Source: Lepisosteus oculatus
Taxonomy: Eukaryota > Chordata > Actinopteri > Semionotiformes > Lepisosteidae
DNA: 64,000 nt
Reading direction: 5' to 3'
Assembly: GCF_040954835.1 (NCBI RefSeq)
Contig: NW_027168394.1
Span: forward strand, 163,501 to 227,500
This document shows, in pieces, positions 40,791 to 52,387 of this stretch. Position 1 is the first letter of the stretch, and the number at the start of each line of letters is the position of its first letter. A program made the translations under genes and the position numbers. The notes beneath the pieces are model-generated. The model was not told where the DNA came from, did no database searches, and was given only the letters and a program-made list of their open reading frames with translations.

Positions 40791-41460
40791 AGCAAGTCCC
40801 ACTGCCGCTGCGTTCTTGCTACAATCTTACCTGGATCGCGAGGCGCCGGCGGAAGCCTATTTCAAAGTCGTTCTCCGTTTCAAAAAAACATTTCCAAAAT
40901 ACAAGCCTTGCAGACAGACACGCCTCAGAGGACTTAAGGGTGGCTTCATGTCGGAATGATAAAGTCTCCCCGTCCGGACATGAAAATGCCACTTTGTTAC
41001 ACACAAAAAAAGAATCAACAACAGAGAAATGCCCACAAGCATTTGAAAAGCCGCACCACGTCGCACTTGAAATAGCTCTTACATTAGTGGTAGACACAGG
41101 AATCGCCTTTTTATTTACGCTCTTACCAACGCGATGGAAAGCAAAACAAAGCAAAGCAGAGCAAAACAAAACGAACAAACGAAAACCCTCACGTCCCGCA
41201 CTTGCATATAACGCCGTTACGTGCCCAAGCGGTATTGTAGTCATCCTAGCACTGCACCCCGGGTCGTACGGTATATGGGAACGAGCACACGCCACGAATC
41301 GTCTCGAATCACTCCCTACAGCTGTAAGGCGCCTTGAAGCGTGCACCCCCAACATTCTTCTTTGCGCATCTGTGAAAGGTAAACTCTTGAGGAAACTCTG
41401 AACCAGCTCTAAGGAAACTAATCCGATTAGACGTTACTTTGACTCATCCTTTAAGGGACC
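40791..41460. repeat. E block (duplicated spacer) and adjoining unique sequence
   Basis: No gene was recognised. From about 41035 it matches 54174-54484(+), 56476-56935(-) and 63590-64000(-). A purine-rich CAAAACAAAGCAAAGC run is characteristic. Confidence 0.65.
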
Positions 41461-41985
41461 CTTGTTAATTGGAGAAATCAATGATTTCGAATGAATTCTG
41501 TATGCGTTAAAAGACAGCTATACACAGAAAACATGCAGGACACTGCTCATGATGTTTCCCGAGCCGAAACACAGTGCGTTTTTCCAAGCCATTTGACAAA
41601 GCCCGCCCACTGAAAACTGCAGCAGATCGTGTAAAGGCGTTCAACTTTGTAACTACTGCACGCACAGGAAGCAGAATAAATTCCTCTTTTCAAACTGTCA
41701 AAGGTTTGCTGCAGGACATCGCACAATCTCTTTTGAACGGGGACAAACGATTTCTTATGGGGCGCAGTAAGTACAGACGTTTATAAAGCTCCACTCATGC
41801 CGACGATGCAGCATGAAGAAGCGCAACCTAACGTTTGACAGACAAAAGCCGGGCGCCGCTACGAGCAATATGAAATCAAACTGACAGCACACGGCGTTTC
41901 GCGCTGACTCAAAAGTGATCTCGACAGACGATGGTCTCTGCATAACGCTGAAAGAGCTAAAGAGCGTTTCTGTTGAGACGTAACC
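41461..41985 (-). repeat. U4 downstream block (D block), inverted copy
   Basis: Inverted D block belonging to the U4 gene at 44897. It is now separated from that gene by the transposon at 41986-44832. No tRNA-Gly follows at the left end, which joins the E block. Confidence 0.8.
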
Positions 41986-42139
41986 CATTGGGCAAAAGAC
42001 GTATAATATACGTCTATTAAACGCATATCTTATACGTCTAAATGTGGTCTACAATTCGTCTAGAATGAAATTCTAATATACGTCTAAAGTAAAACGTCAA
42101 TTATACGTCTATATTTAGACGTTCATTATACATAAATGG

Positions 42140-42355
42140 TTGGAGTTCTATTATACGGATACATTTAGAGGACTATTATACATATATGGTTGGAGTTCCG
42201 GATAACTTTAGAGGTCTATTATACGTATATGGTTAGAGGTCTATTATACGTATAACTTTAGAGGTCTATTATACGTATATGGTTAGAGGTCTATTATACG
42301 GATAACATTAGAGGTCTATTATACGTATATGGGTAGAGGTCTATTATACATCAAA
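42140..42355. repeat. minisatellite-like subrepeats
   Basis: Six to seven imperfect copies of a 25-27-bp motif, TTAGAGGTCTATTATACG followed by TATATGG or GATAAC, alternating to form a roughly 50-bp higher-order unit. Confidence 0.8.
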
Positions 42356-44279
42356 GATAGATTTTATAGGTGTAGAAACAAGTAAAACAAGCCAATGATT
42401 AGGTTTAGAAATGTATTCTGAAAATACACATTCACACCTGAAACATATGTATTTCAAATTATACATTGTATACAATCAATCAACAATCAACATATGGGCA
42501 ATAATCATAAAAAACACAACTAGTCTTAAACTTCAGCTACAAATTCTGGTAACATGGCAATATACAGTATAGTAATGACAAACACAAAACTAATTACATT
42601 AACACACTAACTCAAAACCACATTTTGATTCAAATATACATTTTAAAATGTACAACTTCTATATTTCCAAGAAAAAAATATTACATAAAATATAAAATAT
42701 TACAATGGAAGTTAAGACGATTTTTGTCCACTATTTGCAAACCCTGTCTAATTGTCCTAACAGTTAGAACCAAAAACCTATTATTTTCAGAGTCCAGATC
42801 TCTTGGCCCCCTGCCTTGCATATGCATTCTTCAAGTAACACATTGCGTGCTCCTTTATTTCTTTTTCTGTTGATGTAGGGTGGGACTTCAGCACCGCAGC
42901 TAGGAGAAAATTATATAATATTACTTCCCAAATAAATGATGATTAATATCTTCTTTAGTATAATCTAAAAAATGAACGGTTTACTAAGCTCAAAGCTGAA
43001 ATAAATGTATAAAATTTGGCTTGCATCATAGAAGTTGAGCAATAAAGTCTGTCCTAATTAATGAGTACCCAAAGTTTGAAAGTACAACATAGAATAAGAA
43101 TAAGAGAAACGGCAAAACGATTTTGTGTCATCTTCCCCATTCACACTATTTTATGTGCCATTTTTTTGCTTATTCACATACTATTTTAATCAAAATAATA
43201 TTAAGAAAGATCTGTATGTATTCAGATAGTATTATTATTGTTCATACTTACTCGTCAAAAGAGGATTGCTGAGATATTTTCGGATATACTTCTACGTTTG
43301 AAAAACGTGTCCAAAATGGTGACCAACGAATACTAGCAATGCATTGTGGTATATAACCGGAAAATATGCTGGGTTCGATATTTTCTCAACGTATGCGTTT
43401 ATTAATGTTGTCGATATTATGGTTGAAATTTAACATTGATAATACATCGCTGCTATGAGCTGATGTGCAATTTTAACGCATGCAAATATTAAGGATCGGT
43501 CACTGTTGTATGGTATTATATATAATGACATTATGGAATAGGATGGGGACAGGCCTGGCATCACGGGGGGAGGGGGGAATGTCGCCCCTTCAGTTTTGGG
43601 CAAAAAGTTTTACCTAACTTAATTTGCACCCTAAAAAAATAGTTGTACTTTGTCAATGGTCAGACAACACTAAATGACACGAACAGTCACTCAGTCTGTT
43701 TGATGGGCAGAAGGGCTATCCGTCCAGGAACTGCGCATATTATTGAGTGTCAACATTACGATCCTGTTTGCTCAGGTGGACCGATTCCTTGCAGTAGTTT
43801 ATCATTATACTTAAAATCGTTATATAACTAGGACTAGTTATAGCAGTCTGTGCTTTCTGTTGGTTTTACAACATTTTTTTCTTAACGATTCAGAACGTCC
43901 ATGTAGCTGCAAAAATGAACGCTTATGGTACTTTTCGCTCCAGGCAATACAAACCTTGAGAGTGACGAAAAATGTGAAACTGAACTTCATCGCAAATACC
44001 AGATTGCTAGTCGTTATCTTCTATCATGAAGCACTAATCAATGGCATAGCTGCAAGATTTCATTTGGGTAGCTGCACCGTACAGCTCCGTTTCAACCGAA
44101 ATATCACTCCCCCCTCAGAATTTCAGACACCCCCCTACAGATTTTTCCTCGGGCACCGCGCACTGATGGGGGACTTTTGTCAAGAAAATAAAAATAGAAA
44201 CTCTATAGGCACTCAAACATTTTACTGTTTTTTTTCAGGCAGGTGGCAAGACCCCCTCAGCAAAACCCTTGTATGCCAA

Positions 44280-44832
44280 GCTGTGGGCATTGATTCGTCG
44301 AATATACGTATATTTACGGCGAAATTACGGCTATATGTATATATACGTCGCCTCGACGTATAATCAACGTCGAATTGCAACCGTAAAATCGACGACATGA
44401 ATAAACGCATATATAACGTCGAAAAAACATCTAACACAGTGCCTGAGGCTTTTTACTGTATGTATCGTGTGTGCCGCAACTAGGAGTATACGGCACTCTG
44501 CACAGTGTACGAAGTAAATTATTTTCGCAGTAATTAATTTATTATATTTACTATATTTATTATACACGTGTAAATTAATTGCTGCGAAAATAATTTACTT
44601 CGTACACTGTGCAGAGTGCCGTATACTCCTAGTTGCGGCACACACGATACATACAGTAAAAAGCCTCAGGCACTGTGTTAGATGTGTTTTCGACGTTATA
44701 TATGCGTTTGTTAATGTCGTCAATTTTACGGTTGCAATTCGACGTTGATTATACTTCGAGGCGACGTATATATACGTATAGCCGTAATTTCACCGTAAAT
44801 ATACGTATATTCGACGAATCAATGCCCACTGG
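44280..44832. repeat. long palindrome (about 260-bp arms)
   Basis: Left arm about 44280-44541, loop about 44542-44570, right arm 44571-44832. The arms are near-perfect inverted copies and rich in TACGTATA and CGACGT words. The right arm ends at the transposon terminus, so it behaves like a foldback terminal repeat. Confidence 0.88.
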
Positions 44833-44875
44833 GAACAAGCTCGCTTCTTTCTACCATGATGTCACCATGACCAAA

Positions 44876-44888
44876 TCTGTCTTTAAAC
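44876..44888 (-). promoter_or_regulatory. U4 3' box
   Basis: GTTTAAAGACAGA on the minus strand, 8 nt beyond the U4 gene. The transposon lies about 45 nt further on. Confidence 0.85.
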
Positions 44889-44896
44889 ACCTTGCT

Positions 44897-45041
44897 CAGT
44901 CTCTAACGAGACTGTCAAAAATTGCTTTCGCCGATTGTATTGCAAACCGGCGGAAGCGGGGTATTGGGAAAAGTTTTCAACTAGCAATAATCCCGCCTCG
45001 GCTAAACCTCACAGGCTACGATACTGCCACTGCGCAAAGCT
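44897..45041 (-). ncRNA. U4 snRNA gene
   Basis: A full-length 145-nt U4 on the minus strand with canonical 5' end AGCTTTGCGCAG, intact Sm site AATTTTTGA and terminal hairpin (one change, CTCGTTAGAG). The 5' stem-loop has CGAGGCGGGATT where the copy at 34987 has CGAGGCGCGATT, which changes a stem base. Its SPH enhancer lies about 218 bp upstream. Probably transcribable. Confidence 0.92.
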
Positions 45042-45258
45042 GACGGTTGCCAGGCAACCGCGGGGATCCTATGGAAATCGTTATCGATCGTCTCATGGCA
45101 TGTCGTTGCTGTAACGCTTCATATTTGTCGTCTTCTTCTAGCTTGAGGTTTTGAAGAATTTCATGACAGACAAGGGCTCCGTTGGGAACAAAGAAACCCG
45201 TTGATTCTTTTCAGCAGCAGAAATACAACCCTTTAAATACAAGATGACAGAACAATGA

Positions 45259-45276
45259 CGAAGGGCATGCCGGGAG
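45259..45276 (-). promoter_or_regulatory. U4 enhancer SPH (ZNF143/Staf) site
   Basis: Reverse complement of CGAAGGGCATGCCGGGAG, the same 18-bp site as at 34735, located 218-235 bp upstream of U4. Confidence 0.8.
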
Positions 45277-45653
45277 GAACTCATGCACTACAGAGGAAAG
45301 GGGGCGGGCACGTACAGTTTACATTCAAGCCACAAGTACTCTTCTCGGATGTTGCACAAACAAATCCTAACGTCTTGAAAGCATTGCAGCATGTTTGTGT
45401 CCCACTTCCCGTGGCTGCAGGATGACTGACATGAACGGACAAACACAATCTGTGGCGTTTAGCGTGACATAGTCTTGCAGGCATCGTGCTGTCTCACTGC
45501 AATACTATACCGCTGGAGGAAACAGTCCATCTGGCCATGAAACTCATTTGAACGTCTAGCTACAGCAACTAACAATATCATGATTTATTCAGGATGTGTG
45601 GAATCAGCACGTCCCGGAGACAGCTTCCGAAATCGTGAGCATTCTCTGGTGGT
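45277..45653 (-). repeat. U4 distal 5' flank, inverted
   Basis: No gene. Ends with AGCATTCTCTGGTGGT (45638-45653), the left copy of the L1 target-site duplication. Confidence 0.75.
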
Positions 45654-47247
45654 AGGGGCGTTCAAGATGACACTCAGGTGGGAGGTAAAGTTTAGTGTTT
45701 GAGGATTTTTTTTGAGTTTTTCATGACCTGAATGTTAATTTTTGCTTTTTTTGACTACAGAAAAATAAGGACTAAACACTACTTGTTTAAACTTCAGTTA
45801 TAATTGAAAGAAAAAAAAACGATTTTTTTTAGGTTTAAGAATTTCGATATGAGTAACACTGGGAAAAGAAAAGAGAGTGCTGGGTCTTCGAAGGAGAAGT
45901 CTAAGAAACCTCAATCGTATATGTATAGCACTACAAGAAAATTGATGGCAACTAAAGGGAAAAGTGAAGCAGCTGGAGGGGACGTGGAAAGAGTGCTGGA
46001 GATGCGCTCGTACGCGAGCGTTCGCAGCCCAAGTGAGACTCAGCTGCCAGAGGAAGAGCCGGAGTCCCTGCCCAGCACACCTGTGAAAACCCCGGCAGCC
46101 AAGAGGGAAAGGGGCGACCTGACGCTGGAGGAGCTCCAGACCAACATCTTCAACATGATGGCACAGAGCATGGGTGAGCTGAAGGAAATGATTTGATCTA
46201 ATACAGTCGCAATCGAAAGTCTTAAAAAGTCCATGGACTGTGTGTTTAAAGAGGTTGAAGACTTAAAGAGTGAAGTAAAAGTTCTTAAACAAGTAAATAC
46301 CAAACAAGAAAAGCATATTAAAGAACTTGAATTGAAAGTGAACGATGTAGATAGATACCGTCGATGATGGAATTTAAAATTATTTGGAGTTAAAGAGGAA
46401 CGTGATAAGGACCTTGTTGCAACAGTGAAGGGTATCTGTAAAAGGACCCTGCCGGACCAGGAGGACGTAATATCGGCCATTGACTTTTTTCACAGGCTCG
46501 GGAGAGCGAACATGTCTGGGCAAGTGCGCCCCAGATCGATTATAATACAGTTCACCAAGAGGACGGCGAGGGACATGCTGTGGCGAGCGGCGAGGGGGAA
46601 TGAGTATTTGAATGGGAACAAACTGAGGTTTGCAGAGGACCTGTCTGCCGCGGACAGGAGTACCAGGAACCAGCTGTGGCCCCAGGTTGAAGCTGCCAGA
46701 AGAGAGGGGAGGAGAGCCTACTTTGTGGGAGCGAGGGCCTTTGTGGACGGGAAGGAGATTTGCTCCCAGTGACTGCTCAGTTAATGATTATGTTTGGTTA
46801 TATTTGTTATACCAGTATATACTAGTGTTTCTTTAGTGTTAGTTTGGAATGGTGTAGTTAAGTGTTAAGGACTGTTATAGTTCTGGTTCTTTGAAAAACT
46901 CAATAGTTTAGACAGTCTTAGAGTTAGTTATTTGCTTTTGTGTATGTCTTTTTCATGAATGCCAGAGGTACTCGAAATGTTGTTAAAAGAAAAACTGTGT
47001 GCTGAGTTTTATTTTTTACAGGAAACGCATGCATGTTGAAACTAAAGTTTATAAATAATTGAGAAATATTAAAGCAAGGAAAATATGATACGTGTAAAAT
47101 ATACAATTTGATCACATAATTACTTAATTACCTCTGGTAGTTAAATGCTTTTTTCTGCTGCGTTTCTTTTCTCTTGTACATGACTCTGATCCTCTTGTTG
47201 TATTTGTATTTGTAAATTGTATGTTTAATAAAAAAAAAATTAAAAAA
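45654..47247 (+). mobile_element. L1-clade LINE, internally deleted (ORF1-only), with target-site duplication
   Basis: A 1.6-kb element flanked by perfect 16-bp direct repeats AGCATTCTCTGGTGGT (45638-45653 and 47248-47263), so it is a single clean insertion between the U4 flank and tRNA-Gly. It has a 5' UTR, ORF1, the first ~30 codons of an ORF2-like endonuclease (NARGTRNVVKRKT, then FLQETHAC, in broken frame), then a jump to a 3' UTR with AATAAA and an A-rich tail. Almost all of ORF2 is deleted. It must have been mobilised in trans if the deletion predates insertion. Confidence 0.9.
45849..46772 (+). pseudogene. L1 ORF1 protein with two in-frame TGA codons
   Basis: One continuous frame of 307 codons from MSNTGKRKESAG, broken by TGA at 46194-46196 and TGA at 46365-46367. 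An N-terminal Ser/Lys-rich tail is followed by a heptad-like coiled coil (VAIESLKKSMD to KHIKELELKVNDVD). An RRM-type L1 ORF1 core follows, starting at WNLKLFGVKEE and including PRSIIIQFTKR, and then the C-terminal domain with AARREGRRAYF. The layout is that of trimeric L1 ORF1p. Both stops are TGA and could come from CGA by CpG decay. Confidence 0.88.
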
Positions 47248-47287
47248 AGCATTCTCTGGTGGTGTCCTGCAGGCTTCCTGTGGGTGT

Positions 47288-47359
47288 GCGTTGGTGGTAT
47301 AGTGGTGAGCATAGCTGCCTTCCAAGCAGTTGACCCGCGTTCGATTCCCGGCCAACGCA
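47288..47359 (+). tRNA. tRNA-Gly (TCC)
   Basis: A 72-nt glycine tRNA with perfect acceptor GCGTTGG / CCAACGC, anticodon loop CTTCCAA and B box GTTCGATTCC. The T stem has one C-C mismatch (CCGCG / CCCGG). It is the best-preserved TCC copy. Its promoter-proximal flank contains the L1 insertion, 40 bp away. Confidence 0.93.
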
Positions 47360-47935
47360 GTGGCGAATGTTTTCAAATGCTGTCATGAGCCTTGGATTGT
47401 GACTAGCAAAGCGAAGCCTTTTGAAAGAGCTAAAGCACTGAAAAACGGAATTGAGGGAGAATCTTACAGGGTTCTGAGCGGTGTCTGCATACACGCAGTC
47501 CGATACGGGTGCTGAAAGCTTGAGCTACTCTCAATGTCATGCTGGCTTTCCCCGGAGTAAATCTGTTACATTGAAAGAATGCTTCTCGCAGGTTCAAAAA
47601 GGGACCCTTGTTAATTGGAGAAATCAATGATTTCGAATGAATTCTGTATGTGTTAAAAGACAGCTATACACAGAAAACATGCAGGACACTGCTCATGATG
47701 TTTCCCGAGCCGAAACACAGTGCGTTTTTTCAAGCCATCTGACAAAGCCCGCCCACTGAAAACTGCAGCAGATCGTGTAAAGACGTTCAACTTTGTAACT
47801 ACTGCACGCACAGGAAGCAGAATAAATTCCTCTTTTCAAACTGTCAAAGGTTTGCTTTACGAACGCCGCAGGACATCGCACAATCTCTTTTGAACAGGGA
47901 CAAACGATTTCTTATGGGGCGCAGTAAGTACTGTT
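47360..47935 (-). repeat. U4 downstream block (D block), inverted copy
   Basis: The tRNA-Gly end of an inverted D block. It stops at GTAAGTAC near 47930, so no U4 gene follows and the tRNA-Ser region begins. Confidence 0.8.
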
Positions 47936-48068
47936 ACTGTCACTGCTCGATACCGACGTTGGCCTACTATACCATGTTCAGCCACTGCTAGAAAATGTAC
48001 GGCTCTAGCACCGGAGCAAACAACAGGAGGGCCAATGTCGAACAGGCACACGTGTCAAACATGGAGAG

Positions 48069-48150
48069 CGATGAGAATGGGATTCGAACCCATGCCTGCA
48101 GAGCACAATGGATTAGCAGTCCATCACCTTAACCACTCAGCCACCTTGTC
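48069..48150 (-). tRNA. tRNA-Ser (GCT), slightly decayed
   Basis: An 82-nt serine tRNA with long variable arm, anticodon loop CTGCTAA (GCT) and B box GGTTCGAATCC. Acceptor GACAAGG / TCTCATC has mismatches (expected GACGAGG / CCTCGTC), so processing could be impaired. A second copy is at 59447. Confidence 0.88.
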
Positions 48151-48529
48151 GACGAAACTGGGCTGTCCGGACATGGGTTGGCGCGCTCCAGATGATCTTT
48201 TTTTTTTTTTCCCCACGTACTCGAGGGTCATTTTCCTGTTCCACATGTGATTTCAACATTTTCCTTGGGAGATGTCAAGCCAGCAAGCCACTGCTGTGGT
48301 TCAGTGGCCAGTGTGGAGTTCAGTGGCCCTGTTGTACACAGAAAGCACATTGAGCTCCTTGGACATGAAAAGTTCCAGATAAAAGCCATTTGTCATCCTT
48401 TCTCTTGGTGTCGATGTTGCTATTGTATGTAAAGGTGGCAACTTGCTCAGCGAGCAGGCGGAGCACACACCGAATGCAGATGTGTCTGAGTGGTGTGTCC
48501 AAGTGGCTGCAAAAGGACAACACTCCTGG
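48151..48529. repeat. tRNA-Ser to tRNA-Thr spacer, copy 1
   Basis: No gene. Near-identical to 59529-59906, so Ser, spacer and Thr form one duplicated module. Confidence 0.75.
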
Positions 48530-48579
48530 GGCGCCGTGGCTTAGTTGGTTAAAGCGCCTGTCTAGTAAACAGGAGATCC
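48530..48579 (+). pseudogene. tRNA-Thr (AGT), 3'-truncated
   Basis: Starts GGCGCCGTGGC and keeps the D and anticodon arms (anticodon AGT), but is cut after GGAGATCC. It joins directly to the CCGCCTACGGC spacer, losing the T arm and acceptor strand. Confidence 0.9.
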
Positions 48580-48940
48580 CCGCCTACGGCTAGACTTAAT
48601 TAAAGGCAAGTATTCATTTCCTGTCTTTAACGCGACTTGTTTTTCTTAAAATGGATGCAACTTGCAAAACATGAAATACAAGCCTTGCTAATCAGCGCTA
48701 GCGGCTGGCAAAAAAAAGGAGTCAGCTATTTTTTTTTTCTTTAACCTTAACCCTGCTAACGGAGAAGAGTTAAACGACCGAGTCTATGCAGCTTAAACGG
48801 TGCGCAAGTCGGGTTCTTAGCTGAAAGGGTGGTAAATCACGCTCACCCCAGTCCTTAATCTTTTAAAGAGGATACAAAATTGAACCTAGTCGCCACATCA
48901 CATACATCCTGTTAAATGATAAAAAGGTAACATCTATCCT
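48580..48940. repeat. tRNA-Thr downstream spacer, copy 2
   Basis: No gene. Same as 2058-2470. Confidence 0.7.
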
Positions 48941-50110
48941 CGCTCCAGAGTAAATCTCACGTTGAGGGCATCTTTTTTTTCACTTTACCGTGAGTCGGGC
49001 TCGGCTGCACAGAGGAGAGAGCAGAGCAATGAGGTCACAGGGACAGGGGAGTCACACGCTGGCGGTTTGAATACGCGGAAGATCACTGAGGGATCCACAG
49101 TATGTGGACCCTCCGCTCGCCATCAGTCCACACTCCGGACTCTGAATCCTGCCATCCGAGTTAAGATCTCGGCGGAACCTGAGGCGCAGTTCCTTCTTAA
49201 AACGTAATCTGGTGAGCATTTCTAGAATCGCACTTGTATATATGCAGCCTTTAATGTGTTGCTAGGTTAAAATTGATGACTTCTTGTATTTCAGTAGGCA
49301 ACTGCCCTCTTGATTTTGGATTTAATTTCTTTATTACAGGGGCGCTTTTATGAAGACAGAGTCATGTTCAGGTACTTTGCTTGATGGAGGAAGCTCATTT
49401 CGGACTCTGTGATCTGCTCACCTGGAAAGGTCTGCTGTACTACTAAAAGAGAGAAGTAGGGTCTGGAAGAAGGGACAATTTTATGATGCTTTGGAAGATA
49501 GTTTTTTTTTCTTATACTGAAAATGAAAAGTAGTTGTTTCTATATGGACTCAGTCTTTGGAATTTGTATATTTATACATTTCAGTGAACCCTCAGCCATT
49601 CCTTCTGTATTGTAATTCAATTTCTCTTTTAAAATTCCTTCCCCACTTCTAGGACCTGCAGTTGCTGAACTCCACAATGGCTTCTATTGGAAAGTCTGTG
49701 ACTGAGACCATTATTTATTTAGGAGCAATGAGCAATTCTTATATAAATGCAATAAAATCATTATGCTCAAACTATGAGAGAGAATTTTAAGGATAATTTA
49801 AGAAATCAGTCTTAGCTTGTTTCTATACACAGATGGTATTATTTATTTTCAAAGGAAACCCGTGAGGATTCCCCTGGTGTGCAAGATGTGCCTGAATACT
49901 TTTGATCAGCTTCCTGCTCACTTCAAGAGGGCGTGTATGAAGCACGCCACGGCAGAAGAGATCAGGTGGCCTCTCAACAGGCGAGGGAGGACATGATGAA
50001 TCACCTGAAGAACGGGGTCATCGTGGATTACCACAGAATAGAGATCAAAGGACACTTTGTGGGCTTGAAATACAAAGAAAATCATGTTCTATGGGACAAG
50101 ATAAATACAA
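48941..50110 (+). pseudogene. exon-bearing locus, copy 3 with internal deletions
   Basis: Keeps exons 1 and 2, the ATG exon (ending ACTGAGACC, where the donor is replaced by unrelated AT-rich sequence) and the cysteine-bearing exon. The latter has CCCGTGAGG for CCCGCGTGG and a 1-2-bp deletion at ATCAGGTGGCC that shifts the frame. After GAATAGAGATC it jumps to the AT-rich TGGACACTTTGTGGG repeat, so later exons are gone. Clearly a pseudogene. Confidence 0.6.
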
Positions 50111-50941
50111 AACTTAAGCTTTTATTTTAATTAGATTTATTTATAAAGCATAAACAATCATTTATTACATTAATATATGTGAAAATAACATTTTAGTATC
50201 ATACGTTTAGTATATTTAGTCCCTAATGCTGAAAGAAATGATCATAGAACATGACATCTAACCTTACCTGCTGTGTTTTTAATCCCTATTGCTCAATGCA
50301 CGGTGAAAGCATTGCATACATATGTCTGACAATGAGGAATGGGCCCCTGAGACAGTCATTTGCCTGTTTCACAAATGATCGTATTTTACTAGAGATTCTG
50401 TTTGGGATTCAGATGTGCATTCGGACAGCAATCCCTTTCAAGAAATGATATGTTCTGGATGAGGTCAAAGGTGCTGGAACACTGTATTTAGGATGTGTTT
50501 GCAGAGACTGTGTGTCTCCTGCTTCAACGCAGTGAGAAATAGATGTGCTCCTGTAATTCATTGGTACATGCCCAGGGCAGTAAGCAGTCTGAGGATTTAT
50601 TTCCAGACGGCATAGAGCAGTGAAGCAGTGAAGTAGTGCAACACACTGGATCATTATATTATTAGAATCTATTCTACTTAAATTATTACATTATACACAA
50701 TTTGAGTTCATTTTAAAAAGTAAAAGGTAATGAAAGGAATGCATTTTCGTAAGAAAGATAATACCGATATGCATGTGATAATCTTCCTTATATCATGTAG
50801 TGCGTCATTTGGACACTTTGTGGGATTGAAATACAAAGAAAATCATGTTCTATGGTACAAGATAAATACAAAACTTAAGCTTTTATTTTAATTAGATTTG
50901 TTTATAAAGCATAAGCAATCATTTATTATATTAATATATGT
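50111..50941. repeat. AT-rich dispersed repeats
   Basis: No gene. Copies of the same two repeat segments as in 37673-39868. Confidence 0.65.
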
Positions 50942-52387
50942 GTGTAGCGGCGAGGCTTATTAATAAGGCAGAATTAAGTGTTCTGAGCCTTCCCAAATGA
51001 GGCCCCATTTCTCTGTTCATCTCTGTGGTGCAGCCACAGAGAGACTATTCATGCAGGGTGATTTAAGGTCCTAGGACAGCTCCCAAAGGGGGATGCACTT
51101 AGCTAAGCCTGGCTATCATGATCAATGGTCATCCATTGGCGCCTTTCTGTCTAGGGAGTGCCAGTTGGACATCTGGACTGCATTACTAAGTGTCAGGACT
51201 AAGTGACTCATATCTCACCTTGATCAATCAATCAGGGACTGGTAGGGTCGAGTAACCCACGTGGGACTCTGATGCCCATGGAACTTTCAGCCAATCAATG
51301 AGCTGAAGTTCCTCCAGGTAAAAACAGGCAACACAGAGAGCCTGTGAGATTCAGTAAGATTCAGAAGGGAGGATTCAGAGGATTCTGTGAACAATTCTAA
51401 AGGGAATTCAAAGGAGAATTCCAGGGCAGGGCGGCCCAGGAGCAGAAGGCTCCCAAGGGCAGGACATTCTCGCAGCGCGCCTCCTGACCATCCTGAGACT
51501 CAGCCCGGACAACCACGGAACGGCCAGTGTGTCCGAGTGCCAGAACTTTCCTTTGTTCTAAGAGTCTAGAGCGGAGGTTGCCAGAGAATAACCAGAGGAT
51601 CCACCCGAGGTTAGCACCAGCAGCAGGCCTCGTGAACAGGTCGGAACTGTGGACAGCTGAATCACTATTCAGAACTAGCTCTTCATCAGAAACGAACCGG
51701 TCCTCTTCCTGACTTGCTGGGACCCACAGTCATCTTTTCTCCTGTGCACAAACTTTGCTAGTTAAAGCCCACAGTGAGCATCAGCAGCGCACCGTCGCAA
51801 GCCGCACAGCACAGCCTGGCACGGAGCCAGAGAGCGCGGATTGGACAGCAACAGCCTGCAACTGTTTCTTTGTGCCCGCAGGAAGATCTGAATCCCCAAA
51901 GATTGGATGAGTATTCAACTTCAATGCATTGGAGCTCAAGAATTCAATTGTTATCCCAACCAGTTGATATCAATTTAATTCCTAAGAGTTATGTACTTGT
52001 TTGAGTATCTAATGTAGAAGTTATAACCAAGTTCATTAACGAAACGGTCTTAATGAATGATATACTGAACGTATGTCCTCTTGATATGTGTAACACTTCG
52101 TAACTGACTGAATATATATCTTTTGTATTCTGATAACCCTCTCGATAAGATCTGTTAGGTTTACATGCATATTTTATGTATTAATAAATGTATCCTCGTG
52201 TATTAGTACCTGTGTGTGCGCGTTGTTTGAGTTATGTCACATGGTTGGATTCTAAAGCCATCAAAAGAATCAACTTTGTGATTTACTGCTACAATTAATA
52301 ATTGTCTCAGTAAATGCCCAAACCCTACAGAACTGGTGCCTTCAGAGAGCCACTACATTTAATTTTGCTATGGCAACATTACATATT
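50942..52387 (+). mobile_element. LTR-like insertion (possible solo LTR)
   Basis: A 1.4-kb block inserted in the AT-rich repeat. The uninterrupted sequence is known from other copies (ATATATGTGAAAATAAC), and ATGTG is present on both sides, which suggests a short (about 5-bp) target duplication. Near its ends are TGTAGCGGC (50942) and GCCACTACA (about 52360), an imperfect inverted pair like LTR termini. An AATAAA with GT-rich sequence lies about 180 bp before the right end. About 65 bp that could be start-of-internal sequence (TTTGGCATCCCTGAGCC) follow. No coding domain. The family is unknown, and the LTR call is tentative. Confidence 0.45.

Larger units (their letters stand above)
41986..44832. 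mobile_element. non-autonomous DNA transposon in U4 3' flank
   Basis: An inserted block interrupting sequence that is continuous at 16080 (GACGTAACAAGC). Its ends are similar in inverted orientation (CCCATTGGGCA left, TGCCCACTGGG right), with a 2-3-bp repeat (AA or AAC) at the insertion point. The left end carries tandem ATACGT-rich subrepeats and the right end a long palindrome. No transposase was recognised. The longest frame (43860-44363) has no visible motif. It may be a composite, since a diverged copy of the palindrome arm lies near 43380-43460. The family is not determined. Confidence 0.65.

Noticed and set aside
43860-44363. 167-codon frame inside the palindromic transposon as a transposase
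   Set aside because: No catalytic or DNA-binding motif is visible, and part of it overlaps the palindrome arm.
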